DNA of 64,000 nt from Asterias amurensis (GCF_032118995.1 NC_092661.1:15261006-15325005), one strand, 5' to 3'. Positions 36,601-48,100 are shown, counted from the first letter of the stretch. The notes: generated from the letters alone by a model not told the origin. Numbers and translations: made by a program.

Positions 36601-39600
36601 CCGCGGGATATCACCGCAGAGTTCCTAGTACGCAGCAAGATGCGCGATCTAAACACTGCCCTCAAGGAGTACGATTCACTCGTCTTTAACCAGAAGGAGC
36701 TCGATGAGAAGACGCAGGAACTGGAGAATAATCCACCAAGGTGGGTGCAGCTCAACTTCTTAACTAAATAATTTGAAAAAGATAACTAAACATAGGGAAA
36801 TATATTTGTCTCTTTCTTAGAGGGGGGGGGGGTGGCAGGAGAGATGTTAACATCTTAGAATGAATTATGATTTGAGTGTGAGTTTATGGATTTGCAGTGG
36901 ATTTATAGATGCGGTGAAGAAGAAACTTGTCTTGTTGGTTCAACAACATCTAACTCACTTTTAAGACAAGCTTAGCATCCTCTAATCTTAAAGGGAAGTG
37001 TAGTTGAAAAATTTTGAAAATGTGTGGTGGTAATCTTTGGTAATCAATCTTTAAATGAATGACAACAAAAAAAAACAGCAACTTTCCGTAGTATACATTG
37101 CATCTCAAAGAAATGTGGTTATGTAAAAGAAAAAAAAACTCGCCCGACACTCAGGATTCCCCAACCACCACTGGACAAATTTTCTTTGTTTCCGACTAAC
37201 ACACATTTTTAAAAATTTTCAATTACATCGTTTTCACTGAAATGAAAAATTTGGTATCTAGCAATAAAAATGGTATCCAAAGCCAGTATTTTTGAGCACT
37301 TCTTTGATTTGAGTCTATTTATATGATCTACCATGTAACTGATCCATCTGGCAATGGTTTCCAGGGAAACATTTTTCCACCACTAAAGAAATCCTTGGCA
37401 CAAACCTGAGGGCAATCCAAAGTGTTTTTCCTAAAAAAACTGAGAAATTTTTAACACTTCAATTTAAAAAAAAAAATACCCATTTTTACTCAACTTTTGT
37501 TGGTGCTGAATGAAGATCAATCAATTTATTGTTTCCGTCTGCAGTGATGTTTACCTCTCGTCTCGAGATCGTCAGATCCTGGACTGGCACTTTGCCAATC
37601 TGGAGTTTGCCAACGCCACGCCCCTCTCCACCCTCTCCCTCAAGCATTGGGACCAGGACGACGACTTTGAGTTCACGGGTAGTCACCTGACTGTGCGGAA
37701 CGGCTACTCCTGCGTTCCGATCGCGCTGTCTGAGGGACTGGACATCAAACTGAACACCGTCGTCAGACAGATTAAGACCAGCCCAAACGGTGGGTGATAT
37801 TAAGATTCTGTGATTTTAGCTACAGTAGATTAGATTAGATTAGACTAGATAAGACTAAACTAGACTGAACTGGAAAGTAACCTGACCGTGCGGAACGGCT
37901 ACTCCTGCGTTCCGATCGCGCTGTCCGAGGGACTGGACATCAAACTGAACACCGTCGTCAGACAGATTAAGACCAGCCCAAACGGTGGGTGATATTAAGA
38001 TTTTGAGGGTTTGAAATTAACACTGGACTGCATGGCTGAGGCCAGTACGCTTTTCTTTGGTTAACCCAAAATATTTATTTACTGACACCACCAAGTAGGG
38101 GAAAGCAGTTGCTGGTTACTTTTTTTGTTCTGACTATCATACAAATATTGACTGCTTCGAGTGCTATGGTTAAAACTATGACTCCCGAGGTGATCCCCGG
38201 AGCGTTCTAATTTCCCGAACGCTCCGGGGATCACCGAGGGAGTCATCGTTTTAACCATTGCACGAGTAAAAGCAGTCAATATTTGTTTTATAACACCCCA
38301 AACATTTCTTAATACTGTACTATTATTATTAAGTTACAGACCTGCATGCTACAATCCACGGACGACGCGAATACAGACTGAAAAAAAACTTTTACTGTGC
38401 TGCATGTAGTGTCGTGCAATCCGAAATGGTTACAGACTATTAATTTATCATCCTCGTACACGCAACGGGCATCTGGGTAATGCACGCCATGTGCTAGTCT
38501 TCGGACTAGCGCATGGCAAACCGACGCACTATCACACGGCCGTCGTCTAGCAAAACTAAGACATGTCATGTGACGGCTCTAAACCAATGAGCAGGGAGAA
38601 TACTAGTAAGGGGTGTTATAATACTTTATATTACTCTCTTCCCAAAAACGTGTTGGGAAAATTTTTGTTTTTAAGTTAAAAAAAAAAATTGGCATAAAAA
38701 ATCTTTATAAAGCCCTCCAAAAATTGTCAACTTAAGTCAGTTTAAAAAATATATATATTTTCTTAGATTTATTTCTTCAAAGATTGAGTAATAAACCACA
38801 ACAGAAAGTGACTGGGTAAACTTTAAGATAAGTTTGGGTTGAACAAATAGAAAATGACTAGAGCGGGAGTTGAACAAATATTTTGAGTATGTACCAATGG
38901 TGTCAAGTGACTTTTAAGTATTTACAAAATTTGTGAAAGCCTGAGAAATGATCTGTGAAATTAAACCAACCAAATTCTAATCAACAAACAACTTAAAGCC
39001 ATTGAACCCTTTCGGTACAGACAAAAAAATAAAAGTTCACAGATTTACAAATAACTTACAGGGTTTAGAGAAGGTAGTGGTGAAAGACTTCTCTTGAAAT
39101 ATTATTCCATGAAATGATTTACATTTTGAGAAAACAGTAAAACAATATCAATTCTCGTTAGCGAGAATTACGGATTTATTTTAAACACATGTCATGACAC
39201 GGTGAAACGCGCGGATACAAGGGCGGGTTTTTCTCGTTATTTTCTCCCGACTCCGATGACCGATTGAGCCTAAATTTTCACAGGTTTGTTATTTTTTATA
39301 GAAGTTGTGATCCACGGAGTGTGAGCCTTAAACAATACTGTTTACCGAAAGGGTCCAATGGCTTTAAAACCTTTGTATAATTTTTTTTCTTTTTTTTCTT
39401 GCAGGTGTTGAAGTCCTTACCCAGAGTACTAAAAATCAAAGCGGTATGTACACCTACAAGGCAGACGCAGTAGTGTGTACTCTACCCCTTGGGGTACTCA
39501 AGCAATCCCCTCCAGGGGTACAGTTTGTCCCACCACTACCAGAGTGGAAGACAAGTGCTATACATCGCATGGGTTACGGCAATCTCAACAAGGTGGGTTT

Positions 39601-41107
39601 TAATTCACATTACAAGTCAAAGAAAAAAAAAAGAAGTTAAATGTTAAATTTACGCATGGTGTGGAAAACAAAACAATTTAAAGACACTGGACACTATTGG
39701 TAGTTGTCGTAGACCAGTATTCTCACTTGGTGTATCTCAACATATGCACAAAATAAAAAAACGGGAAAATTTAAGCTTAACTGGTTGTCGAGGTTGCGAG
39801 ATAATAATGAAAGAAAAAACACTCATGTCATACGAAGTTGTGTGCTGTCAGATTCTTGATTTCGAGTCTGAGGTCTCGAAGACAACATTGAATTTCCCCA
39901 AAATTTAAAACACAAAATATCTTGGAACCAACTTGTTCGTAGGTTGTCATGTGCTTTGTGACAAGGCTTTCTGATCACATGGAATTTCTAAAATGTCTGA
40001 AACAATTTTGTTTTGTTCATAGGTTGTCCTGTGCTTTGACAAGGCTTTCTGGGACCCCTCAGTGAATCTCTTCGGTCATGTAGGAAGCACAACGGCCAGC
40101 CGCGGAGAACTGTTCCTCTTCTGGAACCTCTACAAGGCACCAGTTCTCCTCGCTCTGGTCGCCGGTGAAGCAGCGCAGATCATGGAGAATGTCAGCGACG
40201 ATGTGATCGTGGGACGATGTCTGTCTGTACTGAAGGGAATATTTGGAGCTAGTACTGTTCCTCAGGTAAGAGACATGAAGTGAAATAATCCTGACCCCCC
40301 CCCCCCACTCATAGATTAAAAATTATACCTTGAGTTTTTTTAACCGTTTGATTGTTTAACCCTACATGATGTGATTTCTACAATCAAACTACATGTGAAA
40401 ATTTATGTTCAAAAGGTGGCTGCCTTTGAGATATCACCAACATCTCGGCGCAATTATGTCCAAGTTTGAAGAATAATCCCTAATAGGAATACACAATCTG
40501 AGAAGTGTTACTGCAGGATGGCTTTTCAGATCCAAATTTTGGGACAAAACAAAAAAAATTTACTTTGAAGTGAAAAGTTTCTCAAAGTACAGTTGAAAGC
40601 TCCTGTCGAAAGATGTTTATTGCTATTAATTTAAAGAGAGTCGTATAAAGCGTGACCCACGCTTGCACACTTCCATTGTTTGACATCAAAGATGGCGGCC
40701 AATGTTATTGGTTTATAAGTTTGCAACATCGCAACAAATCAACTTTGTCATTTTTGTGTTTTTCGTTTTAATTCCAGCCAAAAGAAGCGGTTGTCACCCG
40801 TTGGCGTGCCGACCCCTGGTCCAGGGGGTCCTACTCCTATGTTGCGGCAGGGTCATCCGGGAATGACTATGACCTGATGGCAACCCCCATCACACCGACC
40901 CCAGTGGTCCCGGGTGCACCTCCCCAACCCAACAATATGCCCAGACTGTTCTTTGCCGGTGAGCACACAATCCGGAACTACCCGGCCACCGTGCATGGGG
41001 CTCTGCTGAGCGGACTGCGGGAGGCCGGGAGAATCGCCGACCAGTTCTTGGGATCCCCGTACGCCCCTCAGAGACAGGTGCCCCCTGTTGCTCATCAGAC
41101 TGCCTAA
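24655..41107 (+). CDS. KDM1A: lysine-specific histone demethylase 1A (LSD1), complete, 12 exons
   Basis: An FAD-dependent amine oxidase that demethylates mono- and dimethyl H3K4 in CoREST-type nuclear complexes. Exons: 24655-24984, 28590-28734, 29549-29682, 30221-30299, 30864-31240, 34536-34678, 35460-35550, 36532-36740, 37545-37789, 39405-39592, 40023-40265 and 40778-41107. They total 2514 nt, or 837 residues plus TAA, close to the usual ~850. Domains: disordered Gly/His-rich N-terminus ending in a basic SKRKRAK signal (1-110); SWIRM (about 160-260); FAD-binding GAGISG at 271-276; coiled-coil Tower insertion (about 405-503, including [20 protein letters not shown]); and the oxidase C-lobe, with the catalytic-site lysine of the NLNK motif at residue 647 and [17 protein letters not shown] near the C-terminus. 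The start ATG has G at +4, and no upstream in-frame ATG was found nearby. Oddities: a GC-AG first intron and partial exon duplications beside exons 3, 9 and 11. No vertebrate-type neuronal microexon was found. Confidence 0.96.
25959..26123. mobile_element. foldback element, about 165 bp, in LSD1 intron 1
   Basis: The ends are AAGGCCGAGTCACACTAGAG and a matching right end (AGTGGGACCGGGCCTT). The arms pair through GCGATAACGA / TCGTTATCGC and TTCTATTGGTTGAAT / ATTCAACCAATAGAA. It has no coding capacity. Confidence 0.75.
27246..27450 (+). repeat. two-copy local tandem duplication, about 105 bp
   Basis: GGGGAAATGTAGTCCAGTTC occurs at about 27259 and 27366, followed in both by a CATG-containing stretch and TTGCCAATTATTT. 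This is a small intronic duplication of the same general type as the exon-edge copies elsewhere in the gene. Confidence 0.6.
27921..28012. mobile_element. short family M relative (internal deletion)
   Basis: It starts GGGCCCAATTTGAATGGGCT and ends GAGCCATGAAGTTGGGCCC. At about 92 bp most of the inside is missing. Confidence 0.6.
28170..28530 (+). repeat. degenerate tandem array with TTGTTGCATTTGGCAGTC core, before LSD1 exon 2
   Basis: The core TTGTTGCATTTGGC or a close variant recurs about seven times at roughly 40-70 bp spacing. It stops about 60 bp before the exon 2 acceptor. It has no coding meaning. Confidence 0.6.
28831..29090. mobile_element. family D element in LSD1 intron 2
   Basis: AAAGGAACACGTAGCCTTGG at the left and CCAAGGCAACGTGTCCCTT at the right, with an internal GGTTAGAAAGATG block as in the copy at 8958-9387. 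The arms are shorter here. Confidence 0.75.
29744..29931 (+). pseudogene. three decayed tandem copies of the 3' edge of LSD1 exon 3 with its donor
   Basis: The real exon 3 edge (AGATATCATCCAAAGCCCTA to CAGACTG|GTAAAGTC, 29630-29700) is repeated at 29744-29829 almost unchanged apart from a small GGCAT insertion that creates an in-frame TAG. Shorter, more worn copies follow at about 29830-29881 and 29882-29931, each ending in CAGACT(G/A)GTAAAGTCTAA. Copy 2 is also preceded by a pyrimidine tract and AG (CTCCTTTCAAG). It could therefore act as a cryptic or poison exon. Confidence 0.85.
30435..30815 (+). mobile_element. tRNA-derived SINE in LSD1 intron 4
   Basis: The head GTCGAGGCCGAGCGGTCTA (A box) and GTGTGGGTTCGAATCAGGG (B box) resemble a class II tRNA such as Leu or Ser. 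The body CTCGAGCAAGGCACTTAACC is followed by a unit CTCCTAGTGGATGATACTCA that also makes up the tandem array at 35859-36090. Confidence 0.7.
31700..31893. mobile_element. family M relative in LSD1 intron 5
   Basis: It starts AAAGGCCAATTCATGAAGCT and ends GCTTTATGAAATTGGGCCC. A further half element starts at 31503 (GGGCCCAGTTTCATAGAGTT). Around them a segment containing TTTAGCCCGCAATCTTTTAG occurs twice (about 31417-31503 and 31925-32003), so the region was locally duplicated. Confidence 0.6.
32532..32760. mobile_element. family A MITE remnant in LSD1 intron 5
   Basis: The left end TTTAAAGGCACTGGACTGAA and inner GAGGGAGGCGTTTCTCACAA are recognisable. The right end TTGAGTAATTACCAAACATG is worn. 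Confidence 0.6.
34186..34361. mobile_element. foldback element in LSD1 intron 5
   Basis: The arms TGGGAATCAAAGTGTGTTGA and GGTTTAAACCCGCCGAGGCC pair with GAGGCCTGGTTC/GAACCAGGCCTC and CACACTTTGATTCCC at the right. The centre is TTTACCTCGACTTTGTCTCGG. The strong hairpin lies about 175 bp before exon 6. Confidence 0.75.
34915..35278 (+). mobile_element. SINE, nearly full length, in LSD1 intron 6
   Basis: A B box (GTGGGTTTGAGTCCC) is followed by AAGCAAGACACTTAACCATG, GAACCCAGTGCACTTATGG, GGTGTTCCTGGTTTGATTGG and CACCTTGTAAATCACTACAT, ending near an ATTATTGTTA tail. The same order of blocks occurs in reverse at 43418-43645. Confidence 0.75.
35612..35815. mobile_element. family A MITE fragment in LSD1 intron 7
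   Basis: Inner family A blocks (TTGGTGTATCCCCACATATG, AATGAAAGAAAAAAATACTC, GTGCTTTCAGATTCATAATA) are present without clear terminal repeats. Confidence 0.5.
35859..36090 (+). repeat. three tandem copies (about 75-80 bp) in LSD1 intron 7
   Basis: The unit contains TAGTGGATGATACCCATGAC, TACATCCTTACAGACTGTGA and GGGGTAACCCTGTTTCAG. The same unit occurs once in the SINE at 30435-30815, so part of a SINE has been tandemly multiplied here. Confidence 0.8.
37876..38003 (+). pseudogene. tandem copy of the 3' part of LSD1 exon 9 with its donor
   Basis: Bases 37681-37808 (the last ~109 bases of exon 9, the donor AACG|GTGGGT and about 18 intron bases) are repeated 195 bp downstream with only three differences before the donor. 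Two of these are synonymous T-to-C changes and one would change His to Asn. The copy lacks a 3' splice site (GGAAAG precedes it). Reading through from the true exon meets TGA just after the first donor. The copy is recent by its near identity. Confidence 0.92.
38141..38286. mobile_element. foldback element in LSD1 intron 9
   Basis: ACAAATATTGACTGCTTCGA and the mirror AGCAGTCAATATTTGT enclose a longer palindrome with CTCCGGGGATCACC/GGTGATCCCCGGAG around ACGCTC/GAGCGT. It lies about 140 bp after the exon 9 copy. Confidence 0.75.
38993..39366. mobile_element. family C MITE (reverse orientation) in LSD1 intron 9, next to exon 10
   Basis: TTAAAGCCATTGAACCCTTT at the left and AAAGGGTCCAATGGCTTTAA at the right. 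The element is 374 bp, the same length as the copy at 16593-16966, but inverted. It ends about 38 bp before exon 10, so it supplies or crowds the branch-point region. Confidence 0.85.
39678..39893. mobile_element. family A MITE, right half missing, in LSD1 intron 10
   Basis: TTTAAAGACACTGGACACTA at the left, then the inner blocks CACTTGGTGTATCTCAACAT and ACACTCATGTCATACGAAGT. It breaks off after GAGGTCTCGAAG. Confidence 0.65.
39932..39973 (+). pseudogene. decayed copy of the LSD1 exon 11 acceptor and 5' edge
   Basis: TTGTTCGTAGGTTGTCATGT then GCTTTGTGACAAGGCTTTCT copies the real site TTGTTCATAG|GTTGTCCTGT at 40013-40050. A two-base insertion shifts its frame. It offers an alternative 3' splice site 81 bp upstream of the real one, with TAG still intact. 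Confidence 0.75.
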
Positions 41108-41871
41108 AAGGGACAACAGTGATTGATACCCAGGAGCAGGGCCTTGAAATAACCCATAGCACCAACCAGCACTTGCCGTGGTGCCCCTGTGCTTTTGCTG
41201 TGGTGCCCTTTGCAAACTTACATTTTCCCCAATGAGGTGCCCCTACCAGTGGAAGAATTGCTGTGCCCCTTCAAGAAGGAAGTTCAAGGCCTTCAGAAGG
41301 ATCATCTCATAATGCATTGTCAGCTTCTAACTACAAGGACCCAGTTTTTCGTGGAGCCATGTTCGGAAAACGTTTCCCGCTAAACTACAAGGGATCACAA
41401 GGCAGGCAATTTACAAGATAAACTTGACAATTTGTTGTGTAAAATTAAGTTCACTAACAACTGCACTAGTTTGGCCGGCTGAAGAAGATGCCAATTTATG
41501 CACTATGTACGTGGGCCATTTTGTTCGGTGGAGGTACATGTATACACACTTTGCTTGCTTGCGATTTGAGATGTTTGTGAGACACCTCTGCAAGAGTTCT
41601 GAAGGATCCCTTTATATTAAGGAAGAGCAGCCCACTCTAGATTGGACCATAGGCAGACACCCATAGGTGAAAGTACGGAGTAGTTCTACACACATTAGTA
41701 TTTTTAACTTTCCAGTGGAACTTTCTGATGGTCTAATGAAACGATCAATGTGCAAGCACTGGATCCAATTAGATTGCTCCAACCATTCAAACTTGTTCCC
41801 GTAAGGAAAAAACTGCCAAGCCTGTAAAAGAACAACGTTTATGGCCTTAGTGCAAGTCTGCCGTTTTCTAA

Positions 41872-41877
41872 AATAAA
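41872..41877 (+). terminator. candidate poly(A) signal for LSD1
   Basis: This is a canonical AATAAA, about 765 bases after the stop codon. I did not establish whether it is the one used. Confidence 0.35.
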
Positions 41878-43417
41878 CTCCTTAAAAAAGAAGAACAAAA
41901 AACCTATAAGAACGCTCGGAGAACTTTAGTTTATTTTGTAAAATCAGAGCCATATGTTTAACTTTGCCAAGAAAGAATTATTCGCTCTTGGGTGGCACAG
42001 TCCGGATTTGGTGGAGAAAAATTGTTTCGCTGTACAAAAGTGTTTAAAAAAAGTCTGTGCAGTTTTGGGTTTAGTAGTTGTTATGGGTTGTGGTAAAACT
42101 CAAGTCAATTCGCTTGCGTATATTCCGACTCCAAACATGGCCGACAGGATAGGCGCATTGAGTAAGCTGCACATTTTGAAGGGGATCAATACGGCCCAGA
42201 GCTGATGTATCTCACTCCCTCCCCAGCTCTCTTTTTTCCATGAGAGTTTGTAAAATATTTCCCTGTAAAAAAACTTCTTTGTGTATATATACTTGAAGGT
42301 GCCACCATGTTAGGTTTTAAATGAAGACAATATCATCAACACAGCAAAACCTTTTCACTATTAGACCATACAATATTTAGTTCATTAAAGATTCACTATG
42401 TCGGCCTGCACTATGATATTATGTGATGACTGTATCTATGCAGTATACAGTCAACCCACCTACTGTCTAACGATTCGATATCATCCACTGTTTTAATTAC
42501 AGATGCATACATGTAATACCAATTTGCAATATGATACCATGTTGTGAATGCATACAGCAAATTACAAGGTTAACCCTCCTACTGTCTAACCATTCACTAC
42601 CATCCACAATGGTTTTAAATGATCACTGTTCCTTTCTGCAATGTGATATCTTGCAATGTGATATCTATGCATCCACACAGTGCACCGAAAATTATATGCA
42701 CATCTTATTCCACTGCACACAATGTTGTTGTTGATTGGTTGGTCAACCCACTGTTAATGATGCTAAGAGTAAAGAGAGTTAACCTTGATTCTTTTTTGTA
42801 TTTAACTATCATCACCATATGCCCAGACTTTTTTTTTTTGTTTTTTTTTACTCATTTTTTTTGAAGGATGAATTTGTAAAAAAAAAACAAAAAAAACGAC
42901 ACAAGCAATGGAAATATTATACGGTTTGGTCATTGATTTGGAGACCCTTTGTCAATATTGGAACATGACCTTTACTTTGCGTTTGATTGAGTGGACGGTG
43001 GTCCAATATTCCGCCTGATTGCTGCATTTTGGTACAAACCGCTCAAGACCGCTATGGTCTCGAAAGGGTTACATGTACATACACCTAAAAAGGGGGTGGT
43101 AGTCAAATCTTGCTACAAAATGTGAACAATGTGTTATTGCTGCACTGTGCATTTTGTTTTTTGCAGTGACGTGACATTGAGGGGCAGAGATACATGTCTT
43201 TTCCCGAGTTGGTTTTGGTGTTGTGGTCAGGACTTAAAGGTGTTGTATACGTTTGGTAATTGGAACCCACTGTTTGTTTCAATCCTATGTATTGTAGCAC
43301 CAAAGCTAAAATTTTAAAAGGTGGTAGCATTTTTCAGATATTGCCCAAAATCTGGAGCAGTTATGTTCACACAAGAAGAATAATCTGCATTTTAATAATT
43401 ATAATAATGATATCGAA

Positions 43418-43645
43418 GTCTTAAAGCGCACGTATCTACCAGCGAGGTACTCAAGGCACTGAGTAATATACAAACTTTCAGAAAGATAGGTTATTGAAGT
43501 GATGAATTCTGAGACCCAATTATGTAGCACCTTATAAGGGTTTACAAGGTGCTACGGCGCATACAGCAGCCACAGCCAGGAACACCGGGGCAAACCCCCT
43601 TCTCTTTTCGATAAGTGCACTGGGTTCTTTTACATGCGTTACACA
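43418..43645 (-). mobile_element. SINE, reverse orientation
   Basis: The - strand reads GAACCCAGTGCACTTATCG, GGTGTTCCTGGCTGTGGCTG, GTAGCACCTTGTAAACCC and CTTTCTGAAAGTTTGTATAT, the body and tail of the family seen at 4738 and 34915. It lies about 600 bp from the left edge of the satellite array. Confidence 0.7.
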
Positions 43646-45140
43646 ATCTCAGAACTGTTACTGTTAGTTGTGCTTCTCAGATTCAAATTTTGGGGGACAA
43701 AAAGTCGCATTCAATAACTGCAGTACTTCAAGGTGAAAAGTTTCTCAAAATATTTTATACTATCGAAAGCTGCTGTACTTCTAACGAAGTTAGTTTTGAT
43801 TGCCAATTTCAGAGTCATTACCAAATGTATACAGACCCTTTAATGAATTCATAATCAGTGGAGTTCAAACAAGGTAGCATCTTTAACACTGTTTTGGGTT
43901 TTCTTTAAAGACTTGTTATTTATTTTCACTTCATGTTGTAGTTGTGATCAATCTTTCTTAAAAGTCCATTTTGTTACTATTTAGTTTCTTTACTTGAATA
44001 ATATAAGGTACTTCACCAACTACAAAGTAAAAAAACTTGGACAACGGTTGTATCATTTCATTGTCTGTGAGTATTTAATTTTTACAACACAAGTTCACGA
44101 TCTAATTTATAAAAAATGCTTTTTAGTTTAAGTTCAAGCTGCTATTAATGTAAATTGCACATTGGTTATTACAGTATCAATAATAATTGATAAAAACATC
44201 AATTTATAATGTTAGGACAAATATTTATACTTACACAAGATTATAGCCTTAAAGTGCACATTTAAGAGCAAAACTTTATACGTAAACAATAGCATTGGTG
44301 CTTTTTAAGGCCAAATTTGTTGCTTTTTCAGGCAATAATTGATAAGTTACACAAGGCTAAGTATAGCCTTGTTACTTTTTCGGACAAAATTGTTGGTTTT
44401 TCGAGCAAAATTTAATAAATACACTTGTTACTTTTTTGGACAAAATTTGTTGCTTTTTTAGGCAAAACATGAACAGTACATAAGGCTATATATATATAGC
44501 CTTGTTACTTTTTCTGACAAAATTTGTTGCTTTTTTTAAGCAAAACTTGAAAAGTACACAAGGCTAAAGCCTTGTTACTTTTTCTGACAAAATCTGTTGT
44601 TTTTTCGGGCAAAATTTGATAAGTACTTTTTCTGACAAAATTTGTTGCTTTTTCGGGCAAAATTTGATAAGTACACAAGGCTATATATAGCCTTGTTACT
44701 TTTTCTGACGAAATTTGTTGCTTTTTTAGACAAAATTTGATAAGTACACAAGGCTATAGCCTTGTTACTTTTTCTGACGAAATTGGTTGCTTTTTTAGAC
44801 AAAATTTGATAAGTACACTAGGCTATAGCCTTGTTACTTTTTCTGACAAAATTTGTTGCTTTTTTAGGCAAAATTTGATGAGTACTTTTTCTGACAAAAT
44901 TTGTTGCTTTTTTAGGCAAAATTTGATACGTACTTTTTCTGACAAAATTTGTTGCTTTTTCAGGCAAAATTAGAAAAGTACACAATTTTTAGACAAAATT
45001 TGATAAGTACACAAAGCCTTGTGACTTTTTTTTGACAAAATTTGTTGCTTTTTTAGGCATAATTTGGTAAGTACACAAGGCTATAGCCTTGTTACTTTTT
45101 GAGACAAAATTTGTTGCTTTTTCGGGCAAAATAAGATAAG

Positions 45141-48100
45141 TACACAATTTTTAGACAAAATTTTGATAAGTACACAAAGCCTTGTGACTTTTTATGGCAA
45201 AATTTGTTGTTTTTTTAGGCATAATTTGATAAGTACACAAGGCTATAGCCTTGTTACTTTTTGAGACAAAATTTGTTACTTTTTCCGACAAAATTTGTTG
45301 GTTTTTCAGACAAAATTTGATAAGTACACAAGGCTATAGCCTTGTTACTTTTTCTGATGAAATTTGTTGCTTTTTTAGACAAAATTTGATAAGTACACAA
45401 GGCTATAGCCTTGTTACTTTTTCTGATGAAATTTGTTGCTTTTTTAGACAAAATTTGATAAGTACACAAGGCTATAGCCTTGTTACTTTTTGAGACAAAA
45501 TTTGTTGCTTTTTTAGGCATAATTTGATAAGTACACAAGGCTATAACCTTGTTACTTTTTCTGACAAAATTTGTTGCTTTTTTAGGCAAAATTTGATACG
45601 TACACAAGGCTATAGCCTTGTTACTTTTTCTGACAAAATTTGTTGCTTTTTTAGGCAAAATTTGATGAGTACTTTTTCTGACAAAATTTGTTGGTTTTTT
45701 CGAACAAAATTTGATAAGTACACAAGGCTATAGCCTTGTTACTTTTTCAGACAAAATTTGTTGGTTTTTCAGACAAAATTTGATAAGTACACAAGGCTAT
45801 AGCCTTGTTACTTTTTCTGATGAAATTTGTTGCTTTTTTAGACAAAATTTAATAAGTACACAAGGCTATAGCCTTGTTACTTTTTCTGATGAAATTTGTT
45901 GCTTTTTTAGACAAAATTTGATAAGTACATAAGGCTATAGCCTTGTTACTTTTTCTGACAAAATTTGTTGCTTTTTTAGGCAAAATTTGATGAGTACTTT
46001 TTCTGACAAAATTTGTTGGTTTTTTCGAACAAAATTTGATAAGTACACAAGGCTATAGCCTTGTTACTTTTTCAGACAAAATTTGTTGGTTTTTCAGACA
46101 AAATTTGATAAGTACACAAGGCTATAGCCTTGTTACTTTTTCTGATGAAATTTGTTGCTTTTTTAGACAAAATTTAATAAGTACACAAGGCTATAGCCTT
46201 GTTACTTTTTCTGATGAAATTTGTTGCTTTTTTAGACAAAATTTGATAAGTACATAAGGCTATAGCCTTGTTACTTTTTCAGACAAAATGTGTTGGTTTT
46301 TCGGGCAAAATTTGATAAGTACACAAGGCTATAGCCTTGTTACTTTTTGAGACAAAATTTGTTGGTTTTTCAGACAAAATTTGATAAGTACACAAGGCTA
46401 TAGCCTTGTTACTTTTTCTGATGAAATTTGTTGCTTTTTTAGACAAAATTTGATGAGTACACAAGGCTATAGCCTTGTTACTTTTTCTGACGAAATTGGT
46501 TGCTTTTTTAGACAAAATTTGATAAGTACACAAGGCTATATATAGCCTTGTTACTTTTTCAGACAAAATTTGTTGGTTTTTCAGACAAAATTTGATAAGT
46601 ACATAAGGCTATAGCCTTGTTACTTTTTCAGACAAAATTCGTTGGTTTTTCAGACAAAATTTGATAAGTACACAAGGCTATAGCCTTGTTACTTTTTCTG
46701 ATGCAATTTGTTGCTTTTTTAGACAAAATTTGATAAGTACACAAGGCTATAGCCTTGTTACTTTTTCTGACGAAATTGGTTGTTTTTTTAGACAAAATTT
46801 GATAAGTACACAAGGCTATATATAGCCTTGTTACTTTTTCAGACAAAATTTGTTGGTTTTTCAGACAAAATTTGATAAGTACACAAGGCTATAGCCTTGT
46901 TACTTTTTCTGACGAAATTTGTTGCTTTTTTAGACAAAATTTGATAAGTACACAAGGCTATAGCCTTGTTACTTTTTCCGACAAAATTTGTTGGTTTTTC
47001 AGACAAAATTTGATAAGTACACAAGGCTATAGCCTTGTTACTTTTTCTGATGAAATTTGTTGCTTTTTTAGACAAAATTTGATAAGTACACAAGGCTATA
47101 GCCTTGTTACTTTTTCAGACAAAATTTGTTGGTTTGTTGTTACTTTTTCAGACAAAATTTGTTGGTTTTTCGGGCAAAAGTTGATAAGTACACAAGGCTA
47201 TAGCCTTGTTACTTTTTCTGACGAAATTGGTTGCTTTTTTAGACAAAATCTGATAAGTACACTAGGCTATAGCTTTGTTACTTTTTCTGACAAAATTTGT
47301 TGCTTTTTTAGGCAAAATTTGATAAGTACACAAGGCTATAGCCTTGTTACTTTTTGAGACAAAATTTGTTGCTTTTTCGGGCAAAATTAGAAAAGTACAC
47401 AATTTTTAGACAAAATTTTGATAAGTACACAAAGCCTTGTGACTTTTTATGGCAAAATTTGTTGTTTTTTTAGGCATAATTTGATAAGTACACAAGGCTA
47501 TAGCCTTGTTACTTTTTGAGACAAAATTTGTTACTTTTTCCGACAAAATTTGTTGGTTTTTCAGACAAAATTTGATAAGTACACAAGGCTATAGCCTTGT
47601 TACTTTTTCTGATGAAATTTGTTGCTTTTTTAGACAAAATTTGATAAGTACACAAGGCTATAGCCTTGTTACTTTTTCTGATGAAATTTGTTGCTTTTTT
47701 AGACAAAATTTGATAAGTACACAAGGCTATAGCCTTGTTACTTTTTGAGACAAAATTTGTTGCTTTTTTAGGCATAATTTGATAAGTACACAAGGCTATA
47801 ACCTTGTTACTTTTTCTGACAAAATTTGTTGCTTTTTTAGGCAAAATTTGATACGTACACAAGGCTATAGCCTTGTTACTTTTTCTGACAAAATTTGTTG
47901 CTTTTTTAGGCAAAATTTGATGAGTACTTTTTCTGACAAAATTTGTTGGTTTTTTCGAACAAAATTTGATAAGTACACAAGGCTATAGCCTTGTTACTTT
48001 TTCAGACAAAATTTGTTGGTTTTTCAGACAAAATTTGATAAGTACACAAGGCTATAGCCTTGTTACTTTTTCTGATGAAATTTGTTGCTTTTTTAGACAA

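Larger units (their letters stand above)
41108..44229 (+). other. LSD1 3'UTR and 3' flank
   Basis: No further exon is supported. At 41143-41290 lies a dispersed repeat (GCACTTGCCGTGGTGCCCCT) shared with about 19373 and 29096. A two-copy duplication is at about 42440-42610 (CCTACTGTCTAACGATTC and CCTACTGTCTAACCATTC). T-rich and A-rich homopolymers are at 42828-42895. A reversed SINE at 43418-43645 separates this flank from the satellite array. Confidence 0.45.

Noticed and set aside
45254..47357. Several 70-160 codon frames on both strands, repeated 2255 bp later
   Set aside because: Same satellite by-product; their exact recurrence reflects the higher-order duplication and not a gene family.
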